DNA from: Anagrus nilaparvatae
Taxonomy: Eukaryota > Arthropoda > Insecta > Hymenoptera > Mymaridae
Assembly: GCA_022575985.1 (NCBI GenBank)
Contig: JAKSXM010000132.1
Span: 4,712,001 to 4,776,000, forward strand
Length of the DNA stretch: 64,000 nt
Direction of reading: 5' to 3'
The notes beneath the pieces are model-generated. The model was not told where the DNA came from and searched no databases. It saw only the letters and a program-made list of their open reading frames with translations. Numbering within the stretch: the first letter of the stretch is position 1; each line of letters starts with the position of its first letter. This document shows, piece after piece, positions 48,086 to 57,997 of the stretch. The position numbers and the translations under genes were made by a program.

Positions 48086-50501
48086 TTATTTTATTAAATT
48101 AGATAATTTATTACAGTCTTTTTTACGATTCTTCAGATGAGCTTCAGCAATTTTCAAAAATTGCGGACGTTCAAGTTGAGTATAGGCAAGAGAGAACATT
48201 CCTAATGCAGCATCTTGAACTTTACTGACACCACTACTGAACAAATCATGAGCTAATTCTAGGCATGTACCAAAATCGCATTCATCTCCAGCAATAGTTG
48301 CTAATCTAATGACCTCATCTAATTTTGATCTTGCTGATTTTTGTTCTTCTGATTCATCTTTATCTATTCCACTAACAATTTTTTTTAGTTCATCTATATA
48401 TAACAAAAATAAAGTATTTAAAATCTAAAATGTACATGTATACTAGAATGGACCTAAAATTGGAGTTTTAAGAAAAACTTTGCTCCTCTTATTTTTTCGT
48501 GTACTTTTAGTCATCAAATGTCCCCAGCTTCAAGGATTTTGCTTTTGCTTTACAAAAATGCGTGTCTGTAAGCACCTCAATTTTCCCATTTAAATAACAT
48601 GAGAATTTTGACTTCTCAGCTTTCTAATTTTTACAAAGCTTGCAGAATGTTTTGAAAGCTACTAATCGTTGCAAAGTACTATTCAAATGTGCGAAAAATG
48701 ATACCCAACCTCAAGTAGCAAAAAAAATATTTTTAAAGCGATTTTACCGGTAATAAACGTAAAAAAAAATTCCTATTAAAATTAAATGGCTACATGTAAT
48801 TTAAATACAGCATTTTTTTACGTTTATTACCGGTAAAATCGCTTTAAAAAAATTTTTTTTTGCTACTTGAGGTTGGGTATCGTTTTTTATATACTTAAAT
48901 AATACTTTCCATCAATTAGCAGGTTTTCAAAACATTCTGTAAGCTTTGTAAGAAATCAGAAAGCTGAAAAGTCTAAATTCCCATGTTATTTAAATGGTAA
49001 AATTGAGGTGCTTATAGGCACGCGTTTTTGAAAAGCAAAAGCAAAATCCTTGGAGCTGTAGATTTTTTATGAACAAAAAATTACAAAAAAACCCGGGGAG
49101 CAAAATTTTTCTTAAAAGTCCAATTTTAGATCCACTCTAATAAATACTATTTAATATTCATGTAACAATACAAACCATTGCTAACTGATAACTCTCTATA
49201 ACCTAATTGATTTTTCTTATTAAATGGTACAACAATTCCAGCCGTATGAAATGTTCTTGCTACTACTTTTCTTTCTCTCAATTTCATTTTAGCTGAATTT
49301 CTATCCAAAGAAATATTGTGCTTTTTTGTGTAAGCTTTTATTTTTGTGGATATATTAGTACAGCTTATTCTTTCAAAAGGAGTTGTATTTTTTATTTTTT
49401 CCTCCAGATAAACACTAGAAAGAGTTAATTGTTAAAATGATTCTTTAAAAACTAAAATTATGTTATATGTATAATAAATATTTTACTCAAGAGCTCCAAA
49501 AATAGTTTCTGATACTGGTTTTATTGTGCAACTAACATTAGAACTATTAACTACTACAAATAAAGGAAGTTCGTTTGACGAGTCTCTCCAATATCCGTAA
49601 TGTAATCCAGACTTACTGTCTCCTTTGAGAATTGTCTAAAATAAAATTAAAAGTTAAATAAAAGTAGAAAGGTTTTTATTAAAAATAATATTTTTCAAAA
49701 TTACCTGAAATTCTGGAGGATCATAAAAATACCTCCAATGTGTTAAAAAGTCAGTCTCTTTATTCTTTTCTGCAGAAAAATTATCCGTTATTATATCATA
49801 AGGTCCTATTAACTGAAGATCAACTCCTTTCAAGGCATTTAATGGATCACTAGGTCTTAATTCCTTACAAAAATCAAAAAGTTGAAAAAAATCATTAGGC
49901 ATTTTAAAAAGAAATGATGCAAGTAACGAATCTTGAAGTTTATTAATCCTAATCAGTTCTTTATTTTGAGTACTATCCAACGATGTATCAACATTTTCTG
50001 CATTTTTACTTTTGTTATTGTCTTTAACATTTTCTGCATTTTTACTTTTGTTATTATCTTTAACATTTTCTTCATTTTTACTTTTGTTATTATCTTTGAC
50101 ATTTTCTGCATTTTTACTTTTGTCATTATCTTTAACATTTTCATTAGAGTCTTCAATTTTATTATTGCTATTTGTTTTATTTTCATCATGATTACTTTCT
50201 GTTTTTGAGCTTTTTAATTTTTGTGATTCATCTGCTTCATCACCTTCATCCTTTTTTCTTTTATTTCCATTAGCAATATTTTCTTCTTTCTGCAATAATT
50301 ATTTATTAGAAACATTACTTATGACAAAAACAATTGTCAACAATTAAAGGTTAATAATTAAAATCTTACTAAAGGGTGTTTATATTTTGCATGATGCTCC
50401 GGATTTTTTTGGTAACATTTATCAGCATATTTGCATGGATCTCGTAAATCTTTCTCGTCAAACACTAACTTTTTTTTTTCTTCTGTCTTTTTTGACTCCA
50501 T
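48086..50501 (-). CDS. HPF1: Histone PARylation factor 1 (HPF1) with N-terminal PBZ zinc finger
   Basis: HPF1 partners PARP1/2 and completes the active site so that serine residues on histones are ADP-ribosylated after DNA damage; it acts in the nucleus. Five exons join in frame: 50501-50370, 50289-49705, 49635-49487, 49414-49176 and 48393-48086, giving 470 aa with GT-AG introns. Exon 1 encodes a finger fitting C-x5-C-x6-H-x5-H (residues about 23-42), the APLF-type poly(ADP-ribose)-binding PBZ pattern. Exon 2 starts with a Lys/Asn/Glu-rich linker holding four 12-residue repeats of the NVKDNNKSKNAE type, then enters the HPF1 core (MPNDFFQLFDF, DLQLIGPYDI, THWRYFYDPPEFQ). Exon 5 carries GDECDFGTCLELAHDLF; its Asp405-Glu406 matches the catalytic Asp-Glu that I recall as D283/E284 in human HPF1. 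The protein is longer than human HPF1 (about 346 aa) because of the finger and linker. A 692-bp inverted-repeat element sits in the last intron. Identity is confident; exact splice sites are inferred. Confidence 0.93.
48446..49137. mobile_element. Inverted-repeat element (MITE-like) in the last HPF1 intron, TA-flanked
   Basis: The two halves are long, imperfect inverted copies of each other. The outer ends read GAATGGACCTAAAATTGG on the left and CCAATTTTAGATCCACTC on the right, and both are flanked by TA (48444-48445 and 49138-49139). The similarity continues inward through the segments CCTTGAAG/CTTGGAGC, GCACCTCAATTTT/AAAATTGAGGTGC and TTACCGGTAATAAACG near the centre. No coding capacity is visible. 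A TA duplication with terminal inverted repeats is typical of Tc1/mariner-type non-autonomous elements; the family itself I do not recognise. It accounts for most of the roughly 780-bp intron. Confidence 0.8.
49991..50144 (-). repeat. 36-bp coding minisatellite in HPF1 exon 2
   Basis: About four tandem 36-bp units encode NVKDNDKSKNAE, NVKDNNKSKNEE, NVKDNNKSKNAE and NVKDNNKSKNAE on the minus strand. The units are in frame and differ by single substitutions, so the array probably varies in length between individuals. It lies in the charged linker between the PBZ finger and the HPF1 core, where length change should be tolerated. Open reading frames in the other frames here are shadows of this low-complexity stretch. 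Confidence 0.9.
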
Positions 50502-51023
50502 ATTATTAAAGTAGTAAAATATTATTTATCGCAACTTTATTTTCTAATTGCAATGATACTAACTCCGGCAATGGTATATAATTGCTCCGAGTTTATTTGA
50601 AAAACCGCATCTTCTGCACATATACTTAATAATAATAATAAATATTTCGTTTGGGTTTGCCTGCTGTACCTGCAGGCATGCTTGTATACTCGCTAAATAT
50701 TTATAATTTTCAATAATTAACAAATTTTTTTTAATTTTACATTTCAATATTTAAAAAAATATTTTTGATTTATTGTTTATTATTATTTTACTTTCCGAAA
50801 TAAAATTTATTTAATATTTTAATCGCTACATTGAAAACAAGGCTTAATTTTTTTATGTAAATGCGCAGCATCAGCGAAAATTATATTCAGAATTCAGAGC
50901 AAGTGAAATTCAAATTCTAGAAACTTTCATTACTTTGTTTTGTTTGTTTTATTTGTTTTAAAGTGCGAAAAAAATTCAATTCTTTTTAAACAATTGTCAA
51001 ATAAAATATTAAAATATTAAAAA
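50502..51023. promoter_or_regulatory. Shared upstream region between divergent HPF1 and mtSSB
   Basis: HPF1 starts at 50501 on the minus strand and mtSSB at 51024 on the plus strand, so this gap of about 520 bp must hold both 5' UTRs and promoters, unless an unseen 5' exon lies elsewhere. The DNA is AT-rich with no clear TATA position. A short TGCGCAGCAT stretch near 50862 resembles half of an NRF-1/Ewg-type site, but one partial match proves little. The open frame at 50559-50747 has no recognisable features and is not called as a gene. Confidence 0.6.
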
Positions 51024-51857
51024 ATGTTACTAAAACGGGTAAGATTATTGAAAAATAAAAATTGATCACTATTTCTGCGTGAAAATTTTTGAGGTTAAAA
51101 CTAAAACTTTAATTTCAGATATTATCGCATGCTTGCAACCCAGCAGGAGGTATTAATTATTGTGCAAGCCGGGTATTTTCTTCTAATGTTAATGACATTA
51201 ACAGACTTGAAAAAAGTAAGTAAGATATAATTATATAATTTTAACTTTTTATTATTACATATGAATATATGTCCAATTAAATAACTACTAACTTGTCAAT
51301 AGCAATAGAATTTCAAAAACCAACATATTCATTTAAATCATGTAAATTAAATAATCATCGTTCTATTAAATACTTCATGTACTTATATATTTAATAAATT
51401 TTACAAAATTTATATCATTAAAATAAGGACCTTAAATATCTGCTTAAAATAAATAATTTACAGCATTAAACCAAGTAACTCTACTTGGGAGAGTAGGCGC
51501 TGAGCCTCAAAAACGAGGAAATGATGAACACCCAGTTATAGTATTTTCTCTTGCAACACACACTAATTATAAATATGATGGAGGTAATTTATATCTGAAT
51601 TAGAAATTTTATTGTAACTTAACATGCAAGTTAAAATTTATATTATTTTAGTTGGTGATCTCATGCAAAAAACAGACTGGCATAGAATTTGTGTATTTAG
51701 ACCTAATTTACGTGATAATGTGTTAAATTTCTTAAAGAAAGGACAAAGAGTTATGGTTAATGGAAGATTAAGTTATGGTGAAATAAAAGATTTAGATGGT
51801 AACAAAAAATCTACGACTTCAGTTATCGCAGATGATGTAGTGTTTTTCCAGTCATAA
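51024..51857 (+). CDS. mtSSB: Mitochondrial single-stranded DNA-binding protein
   Basis: This protein coats single-stranded mtDNA and stimulates the mitochondrial helicase and polymerase gamma; it is nuclear-encoded and imported into the matrix. Four exons join in frame: 51024-51038 (only five codons, MLLKR), 51119-51215, 51464-51583 and 51652-51857, giving 145 aa, the usual length for animal mtSSB. The first 35 or so residues are Arg/Ser/Asn-rich without acidic residues near the start, as expected for a presequence. The OB fold follows: LNQVTLLGRVGAEPQKRG, then VIVFSLATHTNYKY, TDWHRICVF, FLKKGQRVMVNGRLSYGE and a final VIADDVVFF. The LxGRVG and DWHRI segments are family hallmarks. All introns start with GT and end with AG. 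The gene is divergent from HPF1 and converges on aop. Confidence 0.94.
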
Positions 51858-51995
51858 AAAATTTTTCTTATTATCTTAAGTTCCATTGTTAAAGACTGTT
51901 TTGTATTAATTTTTACTCTTTTTTTTGTAAATATATTCATTAATCATTATAGGGTTTTAGATATTATAGACGTGATGTATAAAGGAAAGAACAAA

Positions 51996-52001
51996 AATAA
52001 A
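51996..52001 (+). promoter_or_regulatory. Candidate poly(A) signal for mtSSB
   Basis: AATAAA lies about 140 nt after the mtSSB stop. Position and strand fit, but in DNA this rich in A and T the match is weak evidence. Confidence 0.4.
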
Positions 52002-53901
52002 AACTGACAATTTCATTCTTAATAAGTAAATATGTTTTTATATATTTACAAAATTCTGTCATTCTTCAGTAACAATTTATATATATAATATCATAAAATG
52101 AATCTTAAATACTAAAATTTTACAATCATAAATTTTTTTTTTATTTATACACATTTTTTTTAATTTTCGATATATAAACTCTTTTTTACCAAGATATATT
52201 TCCTATTAAAGGAATTTAATAACTCGTAAAAATTTATAATAATATTATATATATGCCAATCGTCAGTGGATCCTTTTTCTATTGCTATAAAATATCTATA
52301 TTTTCTTGAACATAAGTTATTTACAATTTTTAAAACAAAATTAATACATTTACATTACTATTTTTTGTCCTAAAAAAAGGATACATAATTATTACATATA
52401 CTTATTTGCTTTTTGTCATATATAATTATGTTAATTATAAATCTAGGTATTTTTTAACCTTATAGAGATCACAGTATACAAGGAGCCATAAAAAAAATTT
52501 CAATTCTACAATAATCACTTTTCTTAATAAATAGGTAAAGGTCACCATAAAAAATAAATTTGAAAAATTCCATTTACTACGTAACAATTAACTCCTTATT
52601 ATCCTTAAGGGATATTAATTAAATAATTTTTACGTTTTCTATGATAACTTACAATTTTTTTTGACTTTTTGATCATTTTATGATAAATAAAGAAAAAAAA
52701 ATGTACATTAGTGATTATATTAATGGATTGCCACTGACACGCTTGAATTATTATCCAAATAAATTTCTTTTACATTGAAATAATTGATCTTATTCAGCAC
52801 TATCAACGTGGAATTTAGCCACATTAGAGCTTTATGCTCAACAGAGACATTAAAATTTCAACTATAAATTTTGATAATAAAATATATATTTTTCCTTTTT
52901 TTTTATATATATGTGCACATATCTTTTTTTTAAATACATAAATTCTGGCCCCATAGTTTTATAATTTTTTTAATATTTATAAATATAATTTTTCACTTAT
53001 TGCTTTTATATATATTTTATTACAAGATAAGATAATAATTATTTTAATATATATAAACTTATATATTTTGACCAATTTTTTTCGCACCTTTATTGGTCAA
53101 TAAACTCCACAAAGAGAGCTGGTACTTTTTTTAGAATATAAAATAGAAATAATTATTATTTAAATATTCTTGGCACACAAGCGATTTTTGTATTAAAAAA
53201 TTTTTTTAATTAACATTACTCATTCAAACATCCACATTTGTCACACTCAGATTCGGGCATAAAAAGTAAATGAAACCAATAATATTAATTTACATCTTGA
53301 GAACACAGTATTTAAATGGCTGAGTCTTGTTAAAATTGACAATTTTCTTTTTTTTTATAAAAGTTTATTCTGTGTTCTCTATCACATTTTCTCTTTTTTT
53401 GTAACTTCTCTCTCTCTCTCTCTCGCTCTCTTTCTTTCTCTTAAAATTATAACAATATCTGAATTACAATTTAAAAATCGTAAGAAAAAAATACACCTAA
53501 GTCTCGACTCTCTTAAAACAAATTAAAAAAAAAAAAAAAATGATTTACAAAAAATATACATAGAACAAATAAACGCAATAAATGTCTATGTTTTCCTTTT
53601 CGTTGTAAAATAAAGCTTCTCTTAACATAACAAGAGATTTTTATACATTTATATTTTTATTTATATTATCATGAATTATTAAAATCTAATAATGATAATA
53701 TCAAAAAAATAATTAAAAATAAAATAAAAAAGAATAAAACAAACAATGAAATCGTTTCATTTTCTTTTCATAATCACACCTGTCATTTTCAAAAATGATA
53801 GGTTTGCAGTATCATCGAACACATTGCACATTATTTCATTCAAAATAATTATCATTGTAAAAATTATCAACTTTTTAAATGAATAAATCTTAAAATAAAG
53901 A
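52002..53901. other. Convergent 3' region between mtSSB and aop
   Basis: AT-rich DNA between two convergent stop codons, with no open frame that resembles a protein. Much of it is probably the 3' UTR of aop, since yan transcripts in flies have long 3' UTRs; this is inference. The only distinct landmark is the CT-rich tract at 53407-53440. Confidence 0.5.
53407..53440. repeat. (CT)n microsatellite
   Basis: A run of alternating C and T with one G interruption, then CT/TTTC-type degenerate units. It probably lies in the 3' UTR of aop, as polypurine in the sense strand of that gene. Confidence 0.85.
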
Positions 53902-55682
53902 TCACTTTCTATCTTCTCCTGATTGTTCTTGATTAGTCTTCATGAGACTGTAAGCATGACTTCTATATTTTGCGGGTGGGTCATGAAGTGGCAAAGGTTG
54001 TGGCTGCTCTTGCTGTTGGTGATGTGACAAGGGTTGGCTCATACTTGACATTGATAAGTCAGTAGGCATATCTATTTCATTTCCTTCTATTTCACCATTT
54101 CCATTGGTCATTGATTCATCTCCGGGTTCTGATTTTATTCTCATTTGTTGACGAAGCAAAGAAATATTCTTGATGTTTTTAAGTTCAGTTGGATTACGAA
54201 GGAACCTTGCAAAAAAAATTATATTGTTAGTTATTAAAATCCAAAAATTGAGTAATTTACTAATTCTGTAAACTTACTGGTAACAATGGCGTTCTCCTTG
54301 AACTTTTCTTAAAATGTTAACTCTGTAATAATATCGAAGAGCTCTGCTCATTTTATCATAGTTCATTGACAAATGATTTTTTTGGATTCCCCACAATCTT
54401 GCTAATCCTGGAGGATCTACAATTTTGAAAACTCCAGACTCTCTATTCTTCCATGCAATATAATGCGTATATCTTTGTGATGGATCGTTTAATAATTGTT
54501 GTAAGAAATCCCATAATAGTCTACCATCTGATAAAGTAAAAAATATTTTAATTAAATTAAAAAATTCTTTTCAATTTTTTTAAAATATTATGATTAAAAT
54601 TTTCTACTCACTAGTATTGGGTTCAGGAGAATCATTGGGAAAGAACTCTCTGGCTTGTGAAGCACCAGCAGATGTGGGCCTGAAAGCACCAGGAGTTAAT
54701 GGCATCATTTTTGGGGGTAATGTTGGACTGGGTTGATCTTTGACGCACACTTCGCTTAATTTTTGAGCTGCAAGAGCTGTTGGTGTAGCTGGTGGACTGT
54801 TATTGCCCTGTTGATTATCTTCATCAGAATCACTTTTGTACAGAACTTGATTATGATTTTGTTCCTGAATATGACCAGGTGATCCTGCTTGGCTATCTAC
54901 TGAAGGTGCCGGCGATAAAGTTACTGAATTGGCTGACATTAAATTGGCTAAATTAGCAGCATAAGGACTGTCAACCCAAGTAGGTGTCGGTGGATGAGAA
55001 TGAGGACTTAGAGGATATGCAGCTGATGGCCTTGTTGGTGTTACAGGACTGCCTGGAAGGCACCTCATGAGATTATTAAAATCTCTTGTAAGCATTGCAA
55101 GAACATTGTGAAGAACATCACCGGCACCGGGACAGCGTTCACCTAAATCTGATTTTGTTAAAAGGCTCAGGGCTTTGCCGTTCATTTGAAAAACATCCAT
55201 ATCAAATGGCTGAAGGTCGAATTCCCTTTCTGCCCATCTTAAAAATGTAGCAACATCTTCTCGAGACCATAATCGTGGATCTGATGCTGAAATTTAAAAT
55301 TTTAACGTTAAAAAAATTTATATAATAATTCAAATTAGAATTTTAAATGGAATAAAAAATATTGAAAATCCTATAAGTCTTGAAAATTATAAAAAAAAAA
55401 ATCAATACCTAAACTAGTTGGCAAATGAGTTTTAAAATCCAATAGCGGACTTGGCGGTGGATGAGATTGTGGAAAAGTCATAGGACCATATCTCCAAAGC
55501 AGATCTGTTGGACTGAATGGCAATGTGATCCCAGATGGTATTCTAGCTTCCATTCCTGCCATCCCGCTGGCCACTGAGACCGGCGGTAATTGTGGCAATT
55601 GAATATTTGGCAATAATTTCATAACCAGTACAGATTGAAAAAGCACAGATTTATGCTTTTTTATGAAGAAAAAAAATTAACT
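53902..55682 (-). CDS. aop: ETS-family transcriptional repressor Anterior open / Yan (TEL/ETV6 type)
   Basis: Aop/Yan is the nuclear ETS repressor that opposes Pointed and is inactivated by MAPK downstream of receptor tyrosine kinases. Coding exons join in frame: 55622-55409 (exon probably begins at 55682 after a good TTACAG acceptor), 55286-54612, 54527-54278 and 54205-53902, giving 480 aa. The start is the ATG at 55622, encoding MKLLPNIQLPQ. A pointed/SAM domain begins at about residue 73 (SDPRLWSREDV, DVFQMNGKALSLLTKSD, RCPGAGDVLHNVL). It is followed by SP/TP sites (LPGSPVTP, S151/T154; YPLSPHSHPPTPTW) that match the MAPK-regulated part of fly Yan. The ETS domain spans about residues 298-380 with tryptophans at 302, 322 and 342 and the recognition helix MSRALRYYYR (R358, R361). 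The C-terminal tail carries IKSE (403-406, sumoylation-type) and PTDLS (427-431, CtBP-type). Order and motifs make the identity secure. Confidence 0.96.
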
Positions 55683-57650
55683 CTGTAACAAAAAATAATA
55701 AATTATTTGTTAATTTATTTATATATAGAAAGTTTTTATTAACGCAAAAAAAAATGCGTTTATAACGCCTGAAGCATATTAGAAATTAACGTATAGTCCG
55801 ATTATATTATATTTATTGACTATAATAAAGAGAAATTTGAGTATTTATTTTGCATTTTATATAATCTTCAAGTTACACCACATCATCATCAGAGCTGATT
55901 ATTTTTATTGATAAAATAGCGCGTCTAGTTATAAAAAAAAATATTTTTAATTTCGCCTCAAAATTTCATACGCTAATTTTTATTAAAAATTTTTTTATGA
56001 TAAAATATAAAATTTTATGCAAAAGTAATTTAACCATACAGGTATTATTTACAGTTTAAAAAAGTAACCGTTTCAAATTTCCACCGTTAAAAATTTTTAA
56101 GAAAAATATTTCTTAAAAAAAATTTTATAAAGTCATAATCTTAAATCATAATAATACAAGAACAGGATTTAAAATCTAGTAATGCCAATTAGGTTACGCA
56201 AAATAAAAAAAGAAGTTAGCCAGTAGTTCGTATCGTTACTCAACTGTTCGCGATTATATTATTATATGTATCAGTAAGTTAAATAAGTGTTTTATTGAAA
56301 AATATTATATTTTTATGTGATCTAACATAGTAAGTTACGTTTTTTTTAAATAAAAAAATTCAGTCCAAAATTTAAACTTAAAAAGTCGCATGATAAAAAA
56401 TAATATACACAAGCGCGTAATTAGAAATTCCGCTTAGAGAAAAAAATAATTGCATTATGATTTTTCCTACTGTCCTATATTTACTTTTATGTAGAGTGCG
56501 GTTTTAGAAAATTAATATATTATTTATTACATGTATACAACGCCTTTTTTAAATATAACTTTCGCAATAACATACATAAGGTAAATCCATGCCGGTTATA
56601 ACACCACACTATTTAACGTAATCAATTTCTGTACATGTATGCAACATTGTAAATATACGGATATACTAACTCGGACATGAAAGTGCGAGTGTAAATTAAA
56701 AAAAAAAAATAAATAATGTAGTTTATTACGCAACAAGTGCGTAAAATTTAGACCCCCGCTACGCGCGCTATTAGAATTGATAATTACAGAGTTCAACGTG
56801 AATGCGTATTAGTTTTAACTTTATTATTATTGAAGAAGAGGAAAATCTAAAAGAGATGAGAAGAAAATAAGTGGGAGGAAAGAGAAAAATGAAGTTGACT
56901 TCCTGGCGGATCGACAAACAGGCCGAGACAACGGCACATCGACCTTCGCGTTTTTTTTTTCATCCATTCTTTTCTAAAACCGTTATCGTTATTGTTATTG
57001 TTGGTGATGATTATAATTTACTAAGATATTTCTAATATTTTTATTATTATTATTATCATTATTACAGTTTTTAATATACCCGAGATAATTGTTTAATAAA
57101 ATTTCATTTTATATCGAGGAGTTTTCAAGAAATCAAGGCGATTATTTTCGATTTTTATCGATAGGTATCGATAATTATAAAGATCGATAGAAATTCAATG
57201 AATATTGCACAAAAAAGACTAAAATATTTTTATTGTTTCTAGCGAATCAATCAAACATTATCTCAAGAAACAATGTTTACTTCCCTGTAAAAACACTGTC
57301 ATTCGAAACATTTTTTTTTTCAATTGTTTTATAAAAAAATTTTATTAAGTTTACAATAAGCAGGGTTACCACTATCATTACGTCATAAAAATTTTAAGAT
57401 AAAAAAAAAATATAATAATAATAAAACTGTTTTACTTCCTTCTTATTATATTTCGCATTAAACAAAAAAAAAAAAAACGTCAAGAAAATTTTTTATTGTT
57501 ATAAATTTTCATGTTTTATTTAGTTATTTTATACTTTTTAGATTTTCTAATAATAGAAATTAAAAATTAACGACGATCAAAGATGAAAAAAATAAAATAA
57601 AATATCATTCGAACAATCAAAGAAAAGAAAAAAATACAAGAGCTACTGTG
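55683..57650. other. Upstream flank / probable 5' intron of aop
   Basis: No coding exon is recognisable. The strong acceptor just before 55682 suggests that a non-coding 5' exon lies somewhere upstream. The stretch 56820-56960 is less AT-rich than its surroundings and contains ACTTCCTGG at 56898-56906, an ETS-type site. The open frame at 56596-56796 lacks any known features. Confidence 0.45.
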
Positions 57651-57695
57651 CTATTATGACGTCACTAAATGCGTTAAGATCTGATGTCATAATAG
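57651..57695. promoter_or_regulatory. Inverted repeat around a TGACGTCA (CRE) site upstream of aop
   Basis: CTATTATGACGTCA and TGATGTCATAATAG form 14-base arms around a spacer of about 17 bases. The left arm contains the full palindromic CREB/ATF site TGACGTCA; the right arm has TGATGTCA. The pair could be two bZIP sites or a small hairpin. Function is unknown. Confidence 0.45.
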
Positions 57696-57988
57696 AAAAT
57701 AACAAATTAAATTTCACATTCCACGAAAATAAGAAAAATAAAAAGGCGCTAATTTCATTCCATAGTTCATTGGCGCGCGCAAGACAAAGATAAAAAATAT
57801 TTAATTACAATAAAATTTTAAACTCGAGTTATAATTTTCTTGATTGTAATCTGAAATTTTAGTGATTTCGTAATTATAATAGGAAATATAATATTTTAAG
57901 ATATTTAGTTATAAATAAAGTTAGAAAAAAACACAAATGTTTATGAGGACGTTCATTGGCTTTTTTACTTTATTATTTGAAAGTTCGA

Positions 57989-57997
57989 ACCGGAAGT
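57989..57997 (+). promoter_or_regulatory. ETS-type site ACCGGAAGT upstream of aop
   Basis: Exact match to the high-affinity ETS consensus ACCGGAAGT, in the flank of a gene that itself encodes an ETS repressor. A second exact copy lies at 62468-62476. Occupancy is not known. Confidence 0.4.

Noticed and set aside
49933..50208. Plus-strand 91-codon frame rich in Phe and Ile, and a second minus-strand frame at 49953-50189
   Set aside because: Both are shadows of the 36-bp minisatellite in HPF1 exon 2.
55371..55646. Longer aop first frame beginning at 55646
   Set aside because: The codon there is GTG, not ATG; the first ATG in frame is at 55622 and gives the expected MKLLPN start.
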